A DNA stretch of 37,877 bases from Circinella minor (GCA_016758965.1 JAEPRB010000316.1:1679-39555); one strand, 5' to 3'. Positions 9,724 through 20,841 are shown, counted from the stretch's first letter. Numbers and translations are program-made. The notes: generated by a model not told the origin, from the letters alone.

Positions 9724-10262
9724 CTAAAAATAACTTTCCTTCATAAAATATTGCTGAGTTAGGACAAAAAAAATTTTAAGCCAATGACGTATAATTATGA
9801 TTCCAAAATAAAAAAAAATGACGGATATGACTAATTAAAGAAGTTTGTTGGAACTTGGTTATATAGACCAATAACGCTGGATAATGATGTCAAAAGAAAT
9901 AACTATGTAATTAATAATATATATCATAGTATAAAGAAGCAACAACAATAACTGGTCATAACGTCAGATGCCAAACATAAAAATAAATAAAAAGAATGCC
10001 TAATATAGTTACAACAGGCTTGTTTGTTATAAATAAAAAGACCCTTTTCGATTTTTTTTTGTACCAACGCGCATTAGTCTGCTGCATTTACTATAAAGCT
10101 TAAATTTTTTTTTACTTTGTATACAACTCACGCACTGGTCAACTTTAGTTATATTTTTTATTATCAAACCGTTCCAAAGTATCAATATGAAAGATATACA
10201 GATAAATCAAAATCAACAGAGCACTGATTCATCCAAATATAATACTATTCTCATTGGGGGTT
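9724..10262. other. AT-rich spacer without a recognised gene
   Basis: Sequence flanking the mariner on the right. It has no ORF with a domain and no obvious repeat copy elsewhere in the window. It may be the 5' region of the element that the mariner entered. Confidence 0.4.
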
Positions 10263-10855
10263 AATCTTTAATTATAGATAAATTCATTAAATGATATATT
10301 TTAATAGTATTATATTTTAAAGATAGGATAGAAAATGTTAAATCCTTTGATATTTATATCTTTAATTGTTATATATAAAAAGAAAAAAATAAATAAAGTT
10401 TAATATTTTATAATGTTTTATCTTTATTAAAAAAAAAATAAAATTATTCAAAATATTTATATTTTAGAAGAATTGATTAATTTTTGATTATTATCTTTTT
10501 AAAATTTAATGTATAAAAAAGATGAAACATATAAATAATATATCTTTAGATTGAAAAATATTTTTAGGATTAAACTTTTTAAGGATAAACTAATATGGAA
10601 TGTTTTACTTTATCCAGACTGGTAAGGAGGACTCGACTTGGAATGGTAATGAGAACTCTCTCCTCTACTGTGTAAGTTTCCCCCCTGGAAACTTACGCAG
10701 TGACTCTTTGTGGTTCTTTCTCTTAGAGAAAGGTTCTCGAATTGCGATAAAAAACATTTATGTTTTTGTCTTCGAACAATTCGAAATGTGTATCTTCTAA
10801 TGACAAATCTTTTATATATAATTCTTTAAATGATTTATAAATGAAGATTATTCTT
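10263..10855 (+). repeat. Structured interspersed repeat A, copy 1
   Basis: About 593 bp, clearly related to 23975-24569 and, in its last third, to 17286-17420. It starts AATCTTTAATTATAGATAAA and ends near TAAATGATTTATAAATGAAG. The last third holds hairpins: GTAAGTTTCC/GGAAACTTAC (near 10671-10695), CTTTCTC/GAGAAAG (near 10716-10732), and a longer one with outer stem TCGAATTG/CAATTCGA enclosing AAAAACAT/ATGTTTTT (about 10736-10784). No coding capacity is conserved between copies; the 66-aa ORF here is not shared. Class is unknown: a SINE, a structured RNA element or a non-autonomous transposon are all possible. Confidence 0.8.
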
Positions 10856-11235
10856 CATTATAAACTTGATTTATTCTATCTGATCAACATTATTTATTAT
10901 GTATCGTGTTCAGCAAACTAATAATTTTTAAGTTTACTTTTTCTGTTTATAACCAGATAAAAGTTCATAATTCTCTTTATCATTACTAGATTAATAAAAA
11001 TAATAATTAAGCTCATTAATCTCTCTTTTTAATCTTCAATTTTTGTTTTTTTCTTTTCAGATATTTCTTTTCTATATTAAAGCCATTACTACTTTTCTTT
11101 TCAACTGCTCTATTCAAGTATATAATAATATACAAAAACTTAAATTTTCTGTAAAATATAGTTACTCTCTTATTTATTTGAACATATACCTTACCACAGC
11201 ATAGTTAAAACTTTGATCCATTACTCTATAATTAT
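10856..11235. other. AT-rich spacer
   Basis: No gene, repeat copy or RNA recognised. The end (about 11208 onward) may be coding for the acidic ORF that continues after the MITE at 11244-11406. Confidence 0.35.
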
Positions 11236-11414
11236 AATGACGGATCAGAAAAATCCGATGGATCCATAGATCTCAATCCGTTTACAATTCGGATTGTAGA
11301 ATTACGATCCGAATCCGATCCAAATCCGTTGAGACATAATCCAAATCCGATCCAATCCGTATGAAAAACGGATCGGTTTATAAATCCAGATTGTACTAAG
11401 ATCCCTAATGACGG
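11236..11414. mobile_element. 163-bp hAT-type MITE with 8-bp target duplication
   Basis: AATGACGG occurs at 11236-11243 and again at 11407-11414, flanking 163 bp packed with AATCCG/GGATC-type subterminal repeats. The right end, read outward, begins TAGGGATCTTAGTA, matching 13 of 14 bases of the terminus at 20842 (TAGGGTTCTTAGTA). An 8-bp duplication and TAGGG terminus are typical of hAT. The left end does not show a matching TIR, so it is decayed or the element is truncated. Confidence 0.6.
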
Positions 11415-11591
11415 GGAGTATTATGAACATGACGAAAGTGATGAAGATGACAATTACTATAATAATAATAACGATGATAATATCAATAACAATGATAATA
11501 ACGAAGATGATGACGATAATGATGATGACAATGATAATGACAATAATGACAATGACAATAATGATGACGAAAATGAAGATGATAATGATAG

Positions 11592-11636
<45 letters not shown>

Positions 11637-11910
11637 TGAGGATGATGAAGAAGGTGAAGATGGCACAGATGACTGCATCATTTTATTAAGCCCAAAAAGA
11701 AAAGAAAATACAAGTGCATCCCCATAAAATAAAAGAAAAATCAACAACGCAACAAGTACTTATATTATGAGTAAGACTACAAGTATTAGTAGTAATGACA
11801 AACGACGTCAAGAACATGATGACAGAAGTAATAATAATATTAATACAAACAATTCAAGCAACAAAAGAATACGAGCAAAAAAGCAAAAAAAGAAGACAAC
11901 AAGTTTATAA
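11410..11910 (+). pseudogene. Acidic Asp/Asn-rich ORF fragment with basic tail
   Basis: In the frame reading DGEYYEHDESDEDDNYY there is an Asp/Asn-rich tract, then EDGTDDCIILLSPKRK. The core DDCIILLS resembles a SUMO-interacting motif: a hydrophobic core preceded by acidic residues. One in-frame TAA (11725-11727) follows, after which the same frame continues to a Lys/Arg-rich, nuclear-localisation-like tail (NKRIRAKKQKKK) ending in TAA near 11908-11910. The Met-rich ORF in the adjacent frame is a shadow of the GAT/GAC repeats. The 5' end is unclear. If the MITE at 11244-11406 is removed, the frame continues upstream (LYNYNDGE). Could be a transposon accessory gene or a host nuclear protein fragment; no homologue recognised. 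Confidence 0.45.
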
Positions 11911-12351
11911 CTATTAGAACAGACTGAATAATTACTATAAATTATATTTATTTCTTTCATAAAAATAATAAACCACTAGTTTATAAAGTAGTATACCTAT
12001 AAATAAATTAAAATTGTAACGCTTATATTAAGCTGAATATTGAGCTTATTATTCCATTATTTAACTCTGAATATCTCCATTTCTTTCTGAAAACCTCTAA
12101 AAAACTTCCATTTGCCATCTTTGAAAAATCTCCAAACCTTTAAGTTCTGAATTTTTTTTTCAGAGATGTAGATTTTCAGGAGAAAAATGCAATTTTTTCA
12201 GAGCTTTTATGCTCAAAGTAAAACATTGTCATGTAATACTTAGCAAATAATCAACAAAGAAATTTTGACATTTCTTAAGAAGAATGCTATAGAAAAAGCA
12301 ACATCAAAAAGCACTTTTCTTTCCACACTATTTACAATCCCTAAGAAGACG
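11911..12351. other. Spacer without a recognised gene
   Basis: AT-rich sequence with CTGAAAA/TTTTCAGA-type short inverted segments around 12060-12200. Nothing coding is recognised. Confidence 0.35.
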
Positions 12352-13010
12352 GTTTGAGACCTGTCTTAAATTTGGATCCACTCAACGAATACATACCAAA
12401 ACAACTATTCAAGGTCAAGACCATGAAACAAGTATGTAAAATGATACAACAAGATGATTGGATGACGAGTATAGATTTTCAGGATATATTCCTACACCTA
12501 GTTGTTCACAAACGATTGCATCAATACTTATAGTTTCAATGGAACAGTCAAGTTTATTAATTCCGAACGCTCTGCTTTGGTTTTCCCTATCTCCAATGGT
12601 GTTCACAAAGGTTTTATGACCTGTACTTCAATAGGCTCGACACAACAGCATCAGAATCTCAGCTTACCTTGACGATCTGATAATAACAGCAAAAACAAAA
12701 GTATAAGCTCAACAACATACTCAGCAGGTATTATCAAAACTTTTTTAACTTGTTTTTTTAGTCAAAGAATCCAAAACTCATTTAACCTCTACTCAATCTA
12801 TCAATTATCTGGGTTTTCACATCAGGACCACTACTATGCAAATATTGGTTCCAGCAAAGAAACTTTAAGACTTAAGACGAGAAGCATACAAGCTATTGAA
12901 TCAACCAACAATAACAATTCAACATCTGTCTTCATTTATAGGGAAGGCTTAAGCAACAGCTTTAACTGTACTTCCAGCTCATCTTTACACACTTTAGGAA
13001 ATAAATATTT
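12352..13010 (+). pseudogene. Decayed DIRS-like reverse transcriptase fragment
   Basis: Translation with stops and at least one frame change shows RT motifs in order: GLRPVLNLDPLNEYIP, DDWMTSIDFQD (motif A Asp), FRTLCFGFPYLQW, RISAYLDDLIITAKTK (motif C, YLDD), INYLGFHIRTTTM, and REAYKLLNQPTITI with LSSFIGKA. The order, the -ISAYLDDL- context and the thumb segment resemble DIRS-type RTs more than Ty3/gypsy. Many stops (for example CAATACTTATAG near 12520-12531) show an old, dead copy. Neither a tyrosine recombinase nor split direct repeats of a full DIRS element were recognised nearby. Confidence 0.7.
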
Positions 13011-13149
13011 GAAAAAAATTCAATGATGCAAATTGTTATTCAAATAATATAGAGTTATTCAAAAGTTATTTAGAGTTATTCAAAGCGTTATTAAGATATA
13101 TAAAAATATATGTTATTATTCAGATATAATTGAAAATTATACAACAGCA
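13011..13149. other. AT-rich junction between the RT fragment and the CACTA-like element
   Basis: Contains repeated TATTCAAA/GTTATT(C/T)A words; the end of the CACTA-like element may lie here. No TIR could be fixed. Confidence 0.3.
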
Positions 13150-13621
13150 GAAAAAATATTTTGTTAGCATAAAAATTGCAATTGGTAGTCAATAGGGGCA
13201 TCATGGCTAAATACACTTGTCTGTCTGATCAGACCAGTAGATGTATTCATGCGTCTTCATCCCTTTTGCTTATGCAGCAAAACCAACTATATCTTCCACA
13301 CTTACTACAATATGTTTTGACCCACCTGTTTCAATCTTATAAGGCCAAGGACCATTTCCTCCTTTGGTTTGAACACTTCAACAAATGCTAGTATCCTCTC
13401 CTCAAAGCCAGCCAAGACTTGTGTAAAAAAAACTTAATTTCTCCAAAATATAACCTCTTCTCAGGCACCTTCTTCATTTTTCCCTCTAGTTTTATCTGTG
13501 CTAATACTGACATACAACTGGACAAATGATTCTTTGATAGTACCACCAAAGGTCATTCTTTTCATGAAAAGTCGAGATCCTGTTTCAACTGCTTTATTTT
13601 GATCTATGACAACCCATCATA

Positions 13622-15276
13622 CACTCGGTCAAAAAAGTGTCCCAATAATCATAACTTTAGAACATTTTGCTCAGTTGCCCGCCAGGATATTGACCAATCA
13701 ATGTGAAATTTTGAGTGGACACTAGTATATATATTAATATTACATACTATAAGTATAATTGTGATTGAATAACAATTTAAAGCTCCGTCAAGTAATTTGA
13801 AAATATAAGCATTGGGACACTTTTTTGGGGCACTTTTAGAAGTTAGAAATTCAAGCCACTGAAAAAGTTTTTTTATAACAAGTATCATTATTTTTTTAAT
13901 ATTTTCTCCTCTTTTCCTCTTTCTGCATCTTTTGAAGTAAGTACTAATAAGAATGAACATATTTTTATTATTAAAGATAAAAAAACCTCATAAAGCTATT
14001 AGATGAAAAAAATATCTTTAGAAAAGCATCAAGAAATTATTCACTACCTTTCTAAGGGCATGTCGATTCGTCAGACAGCTAAAAAGACATCTGTTGGACA
14101 TAGTACAGTTGGAAGAATTTATAAAAAAACACCAAATATACCTAAAAATTCAAAAAATGGAAGACCAGTAAAAGCTAATCACTCTACAAGCAAGGTTTTA
14201 GTAAGACAATTTAAAAAATATGAATTAAGGAATGCTTCACAAGGCTCTAAATATCTTAAGGCTTATTATAATATTGATGTGGTTCCTCAAACTGTTCGTA
14301 ATATAATGTATAAAGGTGGACTCAAGGCATTTAAGAAACCAAAAAAGCCAATTATAAGTGAAAAGAATCGTAAGAAACGTTTAAAATGGGCACAAGAACA
14401 CAAAAACTGGACACCTAAGGATTAGAAGCGTGTTGTATGGTTAGATGAAACAAGAATAAATCGTTTTGGGTCGGATAGTGATCTTTATGGATGGCGCAAT
14501 CCTCAAAATAAGCTTACTAAACAAGATGTCCGGGAAACTAGTAAAGCAGATGGTGGTCGCTTAATGGTTTGGAGCTGTATTACATGGGATAGAGTTGGCT
14601 ATATCTGTGATACTGGTGACCATAATATGGTAAAAGAAGATTATCTGGATATCCTAAAGTCTGATCTTTTGAATTTTTTAAATTATTATAATCTAAATAA
14701 TAACAGAACTATTTTTATGCAGGATAATAATCCTAACCATAAGGCAAAACTAGTAATGGTTTGGTTAAATCAGCAACAATTTGAAGTAATGGACTGGCCA
14801 CCACAATCTCCAGACTTAAACCCAATTGAAAATATGTGGGCTAAGTTAAAAAAAATGTTGAAAAAGAGCTATTCCCAACCAGCTAAAAATAAGGATGAAC
14901 TCTTTAAAAGAGTTGGTGAATGCTGGTATAAGATTGATGCTATAGAATGTCAAAAGTATATTGAATCTATGCCAAGACGTGTAAAACAAGTTATTGATGC
15001 AAGAGGGTTATGGACTAGATATTGATTTTATAAATTTTTCTTAATAAAAATAAATAAATTTTAAGTGGCCAAAAAAAGTGTCCTAATGCTTATATTTTCA
15101 AATTCCTTTACGGAGCTTTAAATTCTTACCCAATCACAATTATACTTTTGGTATGTAATACTAATATATATACTAGTGTCCACTCAAAATTTCACATTGA
15201 TTGGTCAATATCCTGATGAGTAACAGAGCAGAATGTTCTAAAGTTATAGTTATTAGGACACTTTTTTGACCAAGTG
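13622..15276 (+). mobile_element. Tc1 element with long TIRs, inserted in the CACTA-like gene
   Basis: 1655 bp, flanked by TA at 13620-13621 and 15277-15278. The TIRs start CACT(C/T)GGTCAAAAAAGTGTCC and extend about 215 bp (13622 to about 13838 and about 15062-15276), roughly 88% alike by eye. The inner end of each TIR carries an inverted copy of the outer motif (GGGACACTTTTTTGG, near 13822). The target is the CACTA-like coding frame, which resumes on both sides. A single transposase gene fills the interior. Confidence 0.93.
14003..15025 (+). pseudogene. Tc1 transposase with one TAG stop
   Basis: Start at 14003; 340 sense-length codons, the normal Tc1 length. Order: HTH (KHQEIIHYLSKGMSIRQTAK, then VGHSTVGRIY), an AT-hook-like NGRPVKA, a second HTH (VVPQTVRNIMYKGGLKAF), then the DDE domain: VVWLDETRIN (first Asp), FMQDNNPNHKA (second Asp), SPDLNPIENMWAKLK (Glu, 34 residues after the second Asp). 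The only lesion seen is TAG at 14423-14425 between TPKD and KRVVW, where Tc1 transposases usually have Trp (TGG), so a single G-to-A change would explain it. Very recent inactivation is likely. Confidence 0.93.
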
Positions 15277-17285
15277 TATGTACTGCACTCCCATGCACAG
15301 TAGTGACGTAAGGGATTTTTCATATGTAAATCATATATCGTATTCATGGAAAATGGACCCCATATCTCTGGAGAGCCTTTCTTACCTGACAAAGCAATCA
15401 CGTTCATTTTCTTAAATTCGTTGGAATCAGATATATTACATTTATTGTCGCCGTTTTCATCATTGTCATTGTCATTGTTATCATGATCATCATAATCATT
15501 ATTATTACTTTTATCTTCAAATCGTTGTCATCTCCTGATAGCTGCTAATTCTATAAGGACATTGCCTGAATTTTTTTCTAGTATAACGTTTAGAAGTAAT
15601 GCACTTCTTGATCTCATCAATGGCTCTTTCCATCGAGAATGCCGCAATATATAGTAAAGGACCAACACGCTCCATGATTTTGTACACATGTGTAGTAATA
15701 TAGTGCATATTTATTGTGAATACAGTTGGTGAAATTTTTCCAGTCATAACCTGTTGTTGTAGCCATTCAGTCTAGGAATTAGCAGTCATTTTCAAAGCAT
15801 TGATGTCCATAGTATTGATCTCGCGTTTAAACGTCAAATTAAAAACTATTGCAAGATTTATCAATAGTTGGCGTGTTTCTTCATCCATATAAAATTCAAG
15901 TACAATTGTTAGTATAAAATATCAACTGAAATGAATCCAATCTACAGCACAGTAAAACCTACTTTGAAAAGAAATATCTCCACAGTATCTGGTAAAAGAT
16001 GATTATGTGAAGCTTCTAGATAATGCAATTCACTTGCCAATGGCCTCACAGTCACTCTGTGACGAAAACAAAGGATTTCCCATGGTCCCCACGTATCATC
16101 CGCCATAGCTACTTGCCAATACCAGATCCAAGTAAATGCATAGGGTCAATGAGGAAAAAAGTGGCACTATGAAAGCTTGGTAATACTACACATAAGCTTT
16201 TTTCCTTTTGACCTATGGGTGTGTTGACTGCGCCATAACTGTTGCTAGAACAGATAATGGCTTTTAATTCTTATTGTTTATCTTGTTGCGCTGGATTCAT
16301 ATATTATTGTATTATGTCATTTGTCATTTCAGTACTATCAGTATTATACTGGCTTTTATCGCTGCTAGTGCTGGTGCTACTATTCTATCCTTCAGCTTCA
16401 GTTCTAATTCAAACACCATATGCTTTTAATTGCTTCTTTGTCATTTTGGTTGTGGAAAAGTCATATGGTGGTAGATATAAACACCCATGATAGTACAGAG
16501 TCGACATACATAGTAATGTGAGTGTCCAGCATGCCCAGCAACTTTAACCACAGCAGGAATATCCATCCCAATGAAGAGCAGATGAACCTTGGCATTAATA
16601 TCTCCTTCCTCTGTCTTCATATTCAATCCATCCTTGCATAGTTCTTCTAGCTCAATAAAAGAGGAGTAAGGAAGCTTGTCATATTCACTGGTTTTTTCGG
16701 ACCTGGTGCAACATATACTTGGATTATCTACTTGTCTTCAGTTTGGATTTCTGGTGGTAAATTGAGAATGACCAACTGCACAATTGTCATTGAATGCCCT
16801 CTATGTTTAAAAACTTGAAAGTCACCAGTATAAAGGCCTAGTGCAAGATTCATCATTCTTTTAGACAAATTGGGTTCCATTTCTTTGTAAGCAGCGCCAT
16901 CAAATATACTTTTCATGCTTTCCTCAGATCTTTGATGCACTGAGTGGCGTTTGATTAGCTGGTAAGTTTTGCTATCGCTCAGAAAAAACAATAGTTGATC
17001 CTTTAGCAGTAAGTAGTAAGTCATAGTGTTAAGAGGTATACGCAATGAGTCTTAGTATCGTGGTGTTCGACAATGGCTACAAACCTTGTTGTGATCATCA
17101 TTAATGTATAATTTGCATCTATTTTTGCAAACGTGGTACTGGATTGGTTTCACTGGATATGTATTGCGCAATGCTTTTCTGGAGCGATGGTACAATAATA
17201 AAACAAGCAACCGTTTACCATTGATATAATGAGAAACAATTCTATTTATTCCTTTAGAGTAAAATTATAAATATTCAGTAGTCCT

Positions 17286-17420
17286 ATAAAGTGTAAGTTA
17301 TTTAAAACTTACAACGTGATTCTTTATGGTTTTTTCTCTTAGAGAAAAGTTCTTAAATTTCAATAGAAAAATGTAATTTTTTGTCTTTGCAAAATTTAAA
17401 ATATTTATAAGATTAAAATA
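17286..17420 (+). repeat. Structured repeat A, copy 2 (partial)
   Basis: Keeps the hairpin-rich third only: GTAAGTT/AACTTAC, TTTTCTC/GAGAAAA and TTAAATTT/AAATTTAA around a U-rich centre. It interrupts the CACTA-like gene between its N-terminal part and the YPVKPIQYHV segment, so it inserted after that element. AT-rich sequence to about 17457 may also belong to it. Confidence 0.65.
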
Positions 17421-18332
17421 ATTATAATAATTTAAAATAAAAAGATTAAATTAAATAATGATCAAAATTGGTATAACTATAAATGTCCTTCAATTGTTGA
17501 CACGTGTAATAATAGCATTACAAAAGATTGCAAGATGCACCATACCTCTTTGCTATTGCATAGATATCAATACTTGCACTGATGTTTTCTTGTTCAATGT
17601 CATTCAGTATGATAGAAAAATCATATTCGTTAGCAGGGTCATGAAAAGAATTCATTTCAGCTATTGTTGTAGTAGGCAATGGAGTTTCTGGGTATACAAT
17701 ATCATGTTCTTATACATGATCAGTTGGCTGTAGACCAGAGTTTTGATCATTCCAATCATAATTTATATCATATCCTTCATCGACATCTTGTTCTTGATTT
17801 GCTTTACTATTCACATCATCATTGCTCTTTATCTAACCAAAAAAAAATAGCAACGTCTACTTTAAATATTTTTGTCTTCAATTATAAAGTTAACAAAGTG
17901 CCATACCAAAAAGCCAAACTCCATTTCAGTGTGTTGAACTGACTACTCCGTTGAATTAGGATTATTTGCATATAGATCGAAAGGACATCACATTTTTTCA
18001 TAAAAATAAGAACTAAATTCATACCTGAGTTACTGGCTGGTCCATTTGCACAGGTCTGATCAAGCTTGGATCAATTGTTGTTTCTAATATCTGTATTCTG
18101 CTGCTGATGCAATCTTGTGTGTGAGTTACCAGCTCTAAGCGAGTACCACATACAGTCCGGCCACAATAAGTGCATCTAATTTCGTGTATACTATCTGACA
18201 TGACACTAACAAGCAGGGTTTTAGGGAAACGTAGCACCCTCAAACACAATTTTTCAGCAGAATCCCCCCTTTTTCTTTAGATATTTTTTTACTTCTTTTT
18301 TATATACACTTTTCTTTTAATTCATTTATCAT

Positions 18333-19110
18333 TATGCCTTCACAAGACACAACAGCTACCTAAATCACCCTATTCATTGCGGCTGTTGCTGATTTCAAAG
18401 CTATGGTCAGAGAAGAAAATAGTACCTTACAAAATTTATTGAAAGAAAGCCTGACTCAATTAAAGAAAGAAATAAATAAGGTCAAAGAAGAAATTTATGA
18501 AGTACAAGAGGCAATGGAAAGTATGGAAGATGGCATCAATAAGGTTCACAAATAGCTTAAAGGCCTAAAAACAGCATCAAGTGTCTAATTTACAACAATA
18601 CCCTTATACTGAACCAGCAGCCAATCCGTTGAGTAGACACTAGAGCAAACGCGACTTTCTGCACCTGCTTGATGACAATGGTGTTATTTGACAGCTTTCA
18701 TAGCAACTTTATGACACTCTTGGGGAATCTGTACTCAAACAAGAATGGAAATCTGTTTATCTTATGGCTTTTAAGAAGAATGGTACTCCCTTTCCTGATG
18801 TCCTTGCGATGAACATTCGCACAACCTATGATTTAAATGTAACAATGACATGGTGTGATCTCTTGAAAACCCAACAACTCCAAGCCAATCTCTTACTTGA
18901 GGAACACATAAAAGATCAATTTCCTTTGCGCGCATGTGCTGGTTATTGGGGCGCACGTTTGTTGATGGTTAGAGCTTTCTAGCATACTAAAGGAAATGGT
19001 AAATTTAGAACCCACAACTACAATCATGTGTCAAGCGTTTATGAACTAACTTTTCATATTTTTGAACTAGAAGACCTAGGAGCCACAAATGAAAAGCAAA
19101 TTGTTTTTTA
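18333..19110 (+). pseudogene. Coiled-coil ORF of unknown family, broken
   Basis: Starts MPSQDTTAT, then a TAA, then a clear coiled coil in the same frame (REENSTLQNLLKESLTQLKK, then KVKEEIYEVQEAMESMEDG). A later frame reads SKRDFLHLLDDNGVI, then KNGTPFPDVLAMNIRTTYD, WCDLLKTQQLQANLLLEEH and PLRACAGYWGARLLMVRAF. Stops (TAG, TGA) interrupt it. It is divergent from the CACTA-like gene, whose start lies about 130 bp away, so it could be that element's second gene. No domain recognised. Confidence 0.5.
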
Positions 19111-19156
19111 TTTTATTTTTATTTTTTATTTTTAATTATACAAGCTTAAAACTAAC

Positions 19157-19585
19157 TGTTGTATCCAACACATATTATTCATAAAGATAATTATTTGTCA
19201 TTTTAATTATTAAAGTATAGCGTATCTTTAATTATGCTTCGCTGACATTTCGTGTATTTCCCTATTTGAACCATGATTTGTAAGAACACAGAAGTCCGTC
19301 TTCTATAATGATAACAGATAACAGCTGCATAGATATATTATATTGTCAACCGCTCAAAGTCTAATCTTAATATCATTAATCTTATATTCATAATTCACAC
19401 AGCCATGACAAATATAAACCTTACGTATAACCATATATACATATCAATATATCCCACTAATAATAAGATTCATATAAATAGAGATAATATTTTATTTTAA
19501 TAAACTTCAGTTCAATTATTGTTCTTTCGGGTCTTGTTGACTTTTTAACGTCTCTTTATTTTTATTATATTTGATTGATATAACA
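19157..19585 (+). mobile_element. Solo LTR of a Ty3/gypsy family, with CTAAC target duplication
   Basis: 429 bp starting TGTTGTATCC and ending GATATAACA (TG...CA), flanked by CTAAC at 19152-19156 and 19586-19590. Near-identical to 34147-34577, the 5' LTR of the Ty3 element at the right edge. No internal region follows, so this is a solo LTR left by LTR-LTR recombination. About 21 transitions, one transversion and one 2-bp indel separate the two copies by eye. Confidence 0.95.
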
Positions 19586-19590
19586 CTAAC

Positions 19591-20052
19591 CATGTTCTGT
19601 GCAGTCATAACACACATAGTTCGTCATGTTCTAACTATCAAAAGTAACTGCATCTATTGCTTCAGCAAGATTATATTGTTTGAATGGAAATAGAGCGAAA
19701 GTAATCTAACTCATTTTATAGTAACTCGACTCACAGTGGAAATATTAGTAGCAGGTATATTATTATTGATTTACCTCCATGGTTTTCTATATTTGACAAC
19801 TAATGTGTTCTATAAAAGTAGTTCAGAAACAGGTCCCAACACAAATAATGGTAAAAGGTAAATATTAGTTTTATATGATATCTCTTATGCATACAATCAG
19901 AAACTAATATATTTTGGATTGAGCGAAAACATTTCAAACGATAGATGATACAATGTTGAAAATTAAGCAGAATGTTTAGAAGATAAAAGCTGACAGAACT
20001 CTGGTGTGGAACTGCTCCCAACATACAAATTTCCCGAGGATTGTGGTTTTTT
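19591..20052. other. Spacer after the solo LTR
   Basis: AT-rich, without a recognised gene. The short minus-strand ORF at 19800-20024 shows no domain. Confidence 0.3.
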
Positions 20053-20790
20053 TATGTCTACACCAGATGATTTGTATCTGAGCGGTGAAGCATTAGACCA
20101 AGTGGACAAAATAGAAATAGTGGGATTACTAAATGAAAATAGACTGGATACCTGTGTAAGTGATAGTTAAGGTAGCGCGTAGCAAGTATGAAAGTCAATC
20201 ATTAAACTATGATGCTACATTGACAAGTGACGACAATGACGATGAGCAACAGCTGAAAAAAACAGCCTAAAGGAACTGTATGAAAGCAAGATATGAATGT
20301 AAGCCAACTGAATCATGGTAAAGTGAAGAAGAAAAAGGCAAGTCAAGGAGACTAGGACAAAGGCAAAGCAACAGTAGGCAGAACAACACATGAAAGTAAA
20401 GCCCACAATCATGCAAGTGGATTCTCGGTTGTCTCTCCTCCTGCACAAACACGAACCACCTGCACTCACAAAAGAAAACCAGTGAATGAGATCCAAAGCA
20501 CTATAGATAACACTTCCCAATTGGGCATCAAGAGAGCTCTTGACAATCCTGTAACAAACAGAGGTATTTTTCAATTACTTATGTTTATTATTATTTTTCT
20601 CAAAAAGTTACTAGATTTTAATGGTAAAACACGTATGACTTCAGTCAAGAGAAACAAAAACCATTCAAATAAGAAAACTCTCATTCCTCCAGACAACACT
20701 TCAAAACAGAAGGAGGGGAAGACAAAGAAACATGGCTGAGGTCGACCTCTAAAATACAAATAGTTTAGAAATAGCAAATAATATTTTATA
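20053..20790 (+). pseudogene. Unknown ORF cluster with basic tail
   Basis: The first exon-like segment at 20056 reads MSTPDDLYLSGEALDQVDKI and ends at a GTAAGT donor near 20155. Further in-frame pieces: LNYDATLTSDDNDDEQQLKK, then NEIQSTIDNTSQLGIKRALD, a Lys-rich tail (RTRMTSVKRNKNHSNKKTLIP), and a GRPLKY AT-hook-like word after a TGA at 20737-20739. The exon model is not certain. It may be an accessory gene of an unidentified element. Confidence 0.35.
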
Positions 20791-20841
20791 TGAGGAAAAA
20801 GATCAGTACCTATTTCTTAATTGCTGTAGAATAGCCCCCCA

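Larger units (their letters stand above)
13150..18201 (-). pseudogene. CACTA/Plavaka-like (Tnp2-type) transposase, nested and broken
   Basis: Minus-strand gene in pieces. The start at 18201 (MSDSIHEIRCTYCGR) has a CxxC...HTQDC zinc-binding motif. At 17840-17460 there is an acidic linker and the IYAIAKRYGAS segment. After an inserted repeat A copy, 17260-16728 reads YPVKPIQYHVCKNRC, then CSHCRTPRY, SIFDGAAY and ALGLYTGDFQVFKHRGHSMT with LNLPPE. At 16640-16441: GMDIPAVVKVAGHAGH with CRLCT. At 15747-15517: TINMHYITTHVYKIMERVGPLL with SMERAI. Then a D/N linker and SPEIWGPFS up to 15279. Beyond the Tc1 insert, 13617-13150 continues (SRLFMKRMTFGGTIKESFVQ, then VVSVEDIVGF). These are the ordered landmarks of Tnp2-type transposases. 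Multiple stops and frameshifts make it a pseudogene. Confidence 0.8.

Noticed and set aside
10615..10745. tRNA-like A and B boxes in repeat A (TGGTAATGAG and GGTTCTCGAATTGC), making it a SINE
   Set aside because: The matches to the Pol III box consensus are weak and not equally kept in copy 2; left as a possibility only.
11408..11689. Met/Thr/Ile-rich ORF (plus) and Ser/Leu-rich ORF (minus)
   Set aside because: Shadow frames of a GAT/GAC triplet-repeat tract; the acidic frame continues on both sides and is the better reading.
13176..13620. Tail of the DIRS-like RT element (plus strand)
   Set aside because: The minus strand reads as the C-terminal part of the CACTA-like protein in continuity with the other side of the Tc1 insertion.
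20215..20574. Minus-strand 119-aa hydrophobic ORF
   Set aside because: Antisense to the plus-strand ORF pieces at 20053-20790; no domain or signal that supports it.
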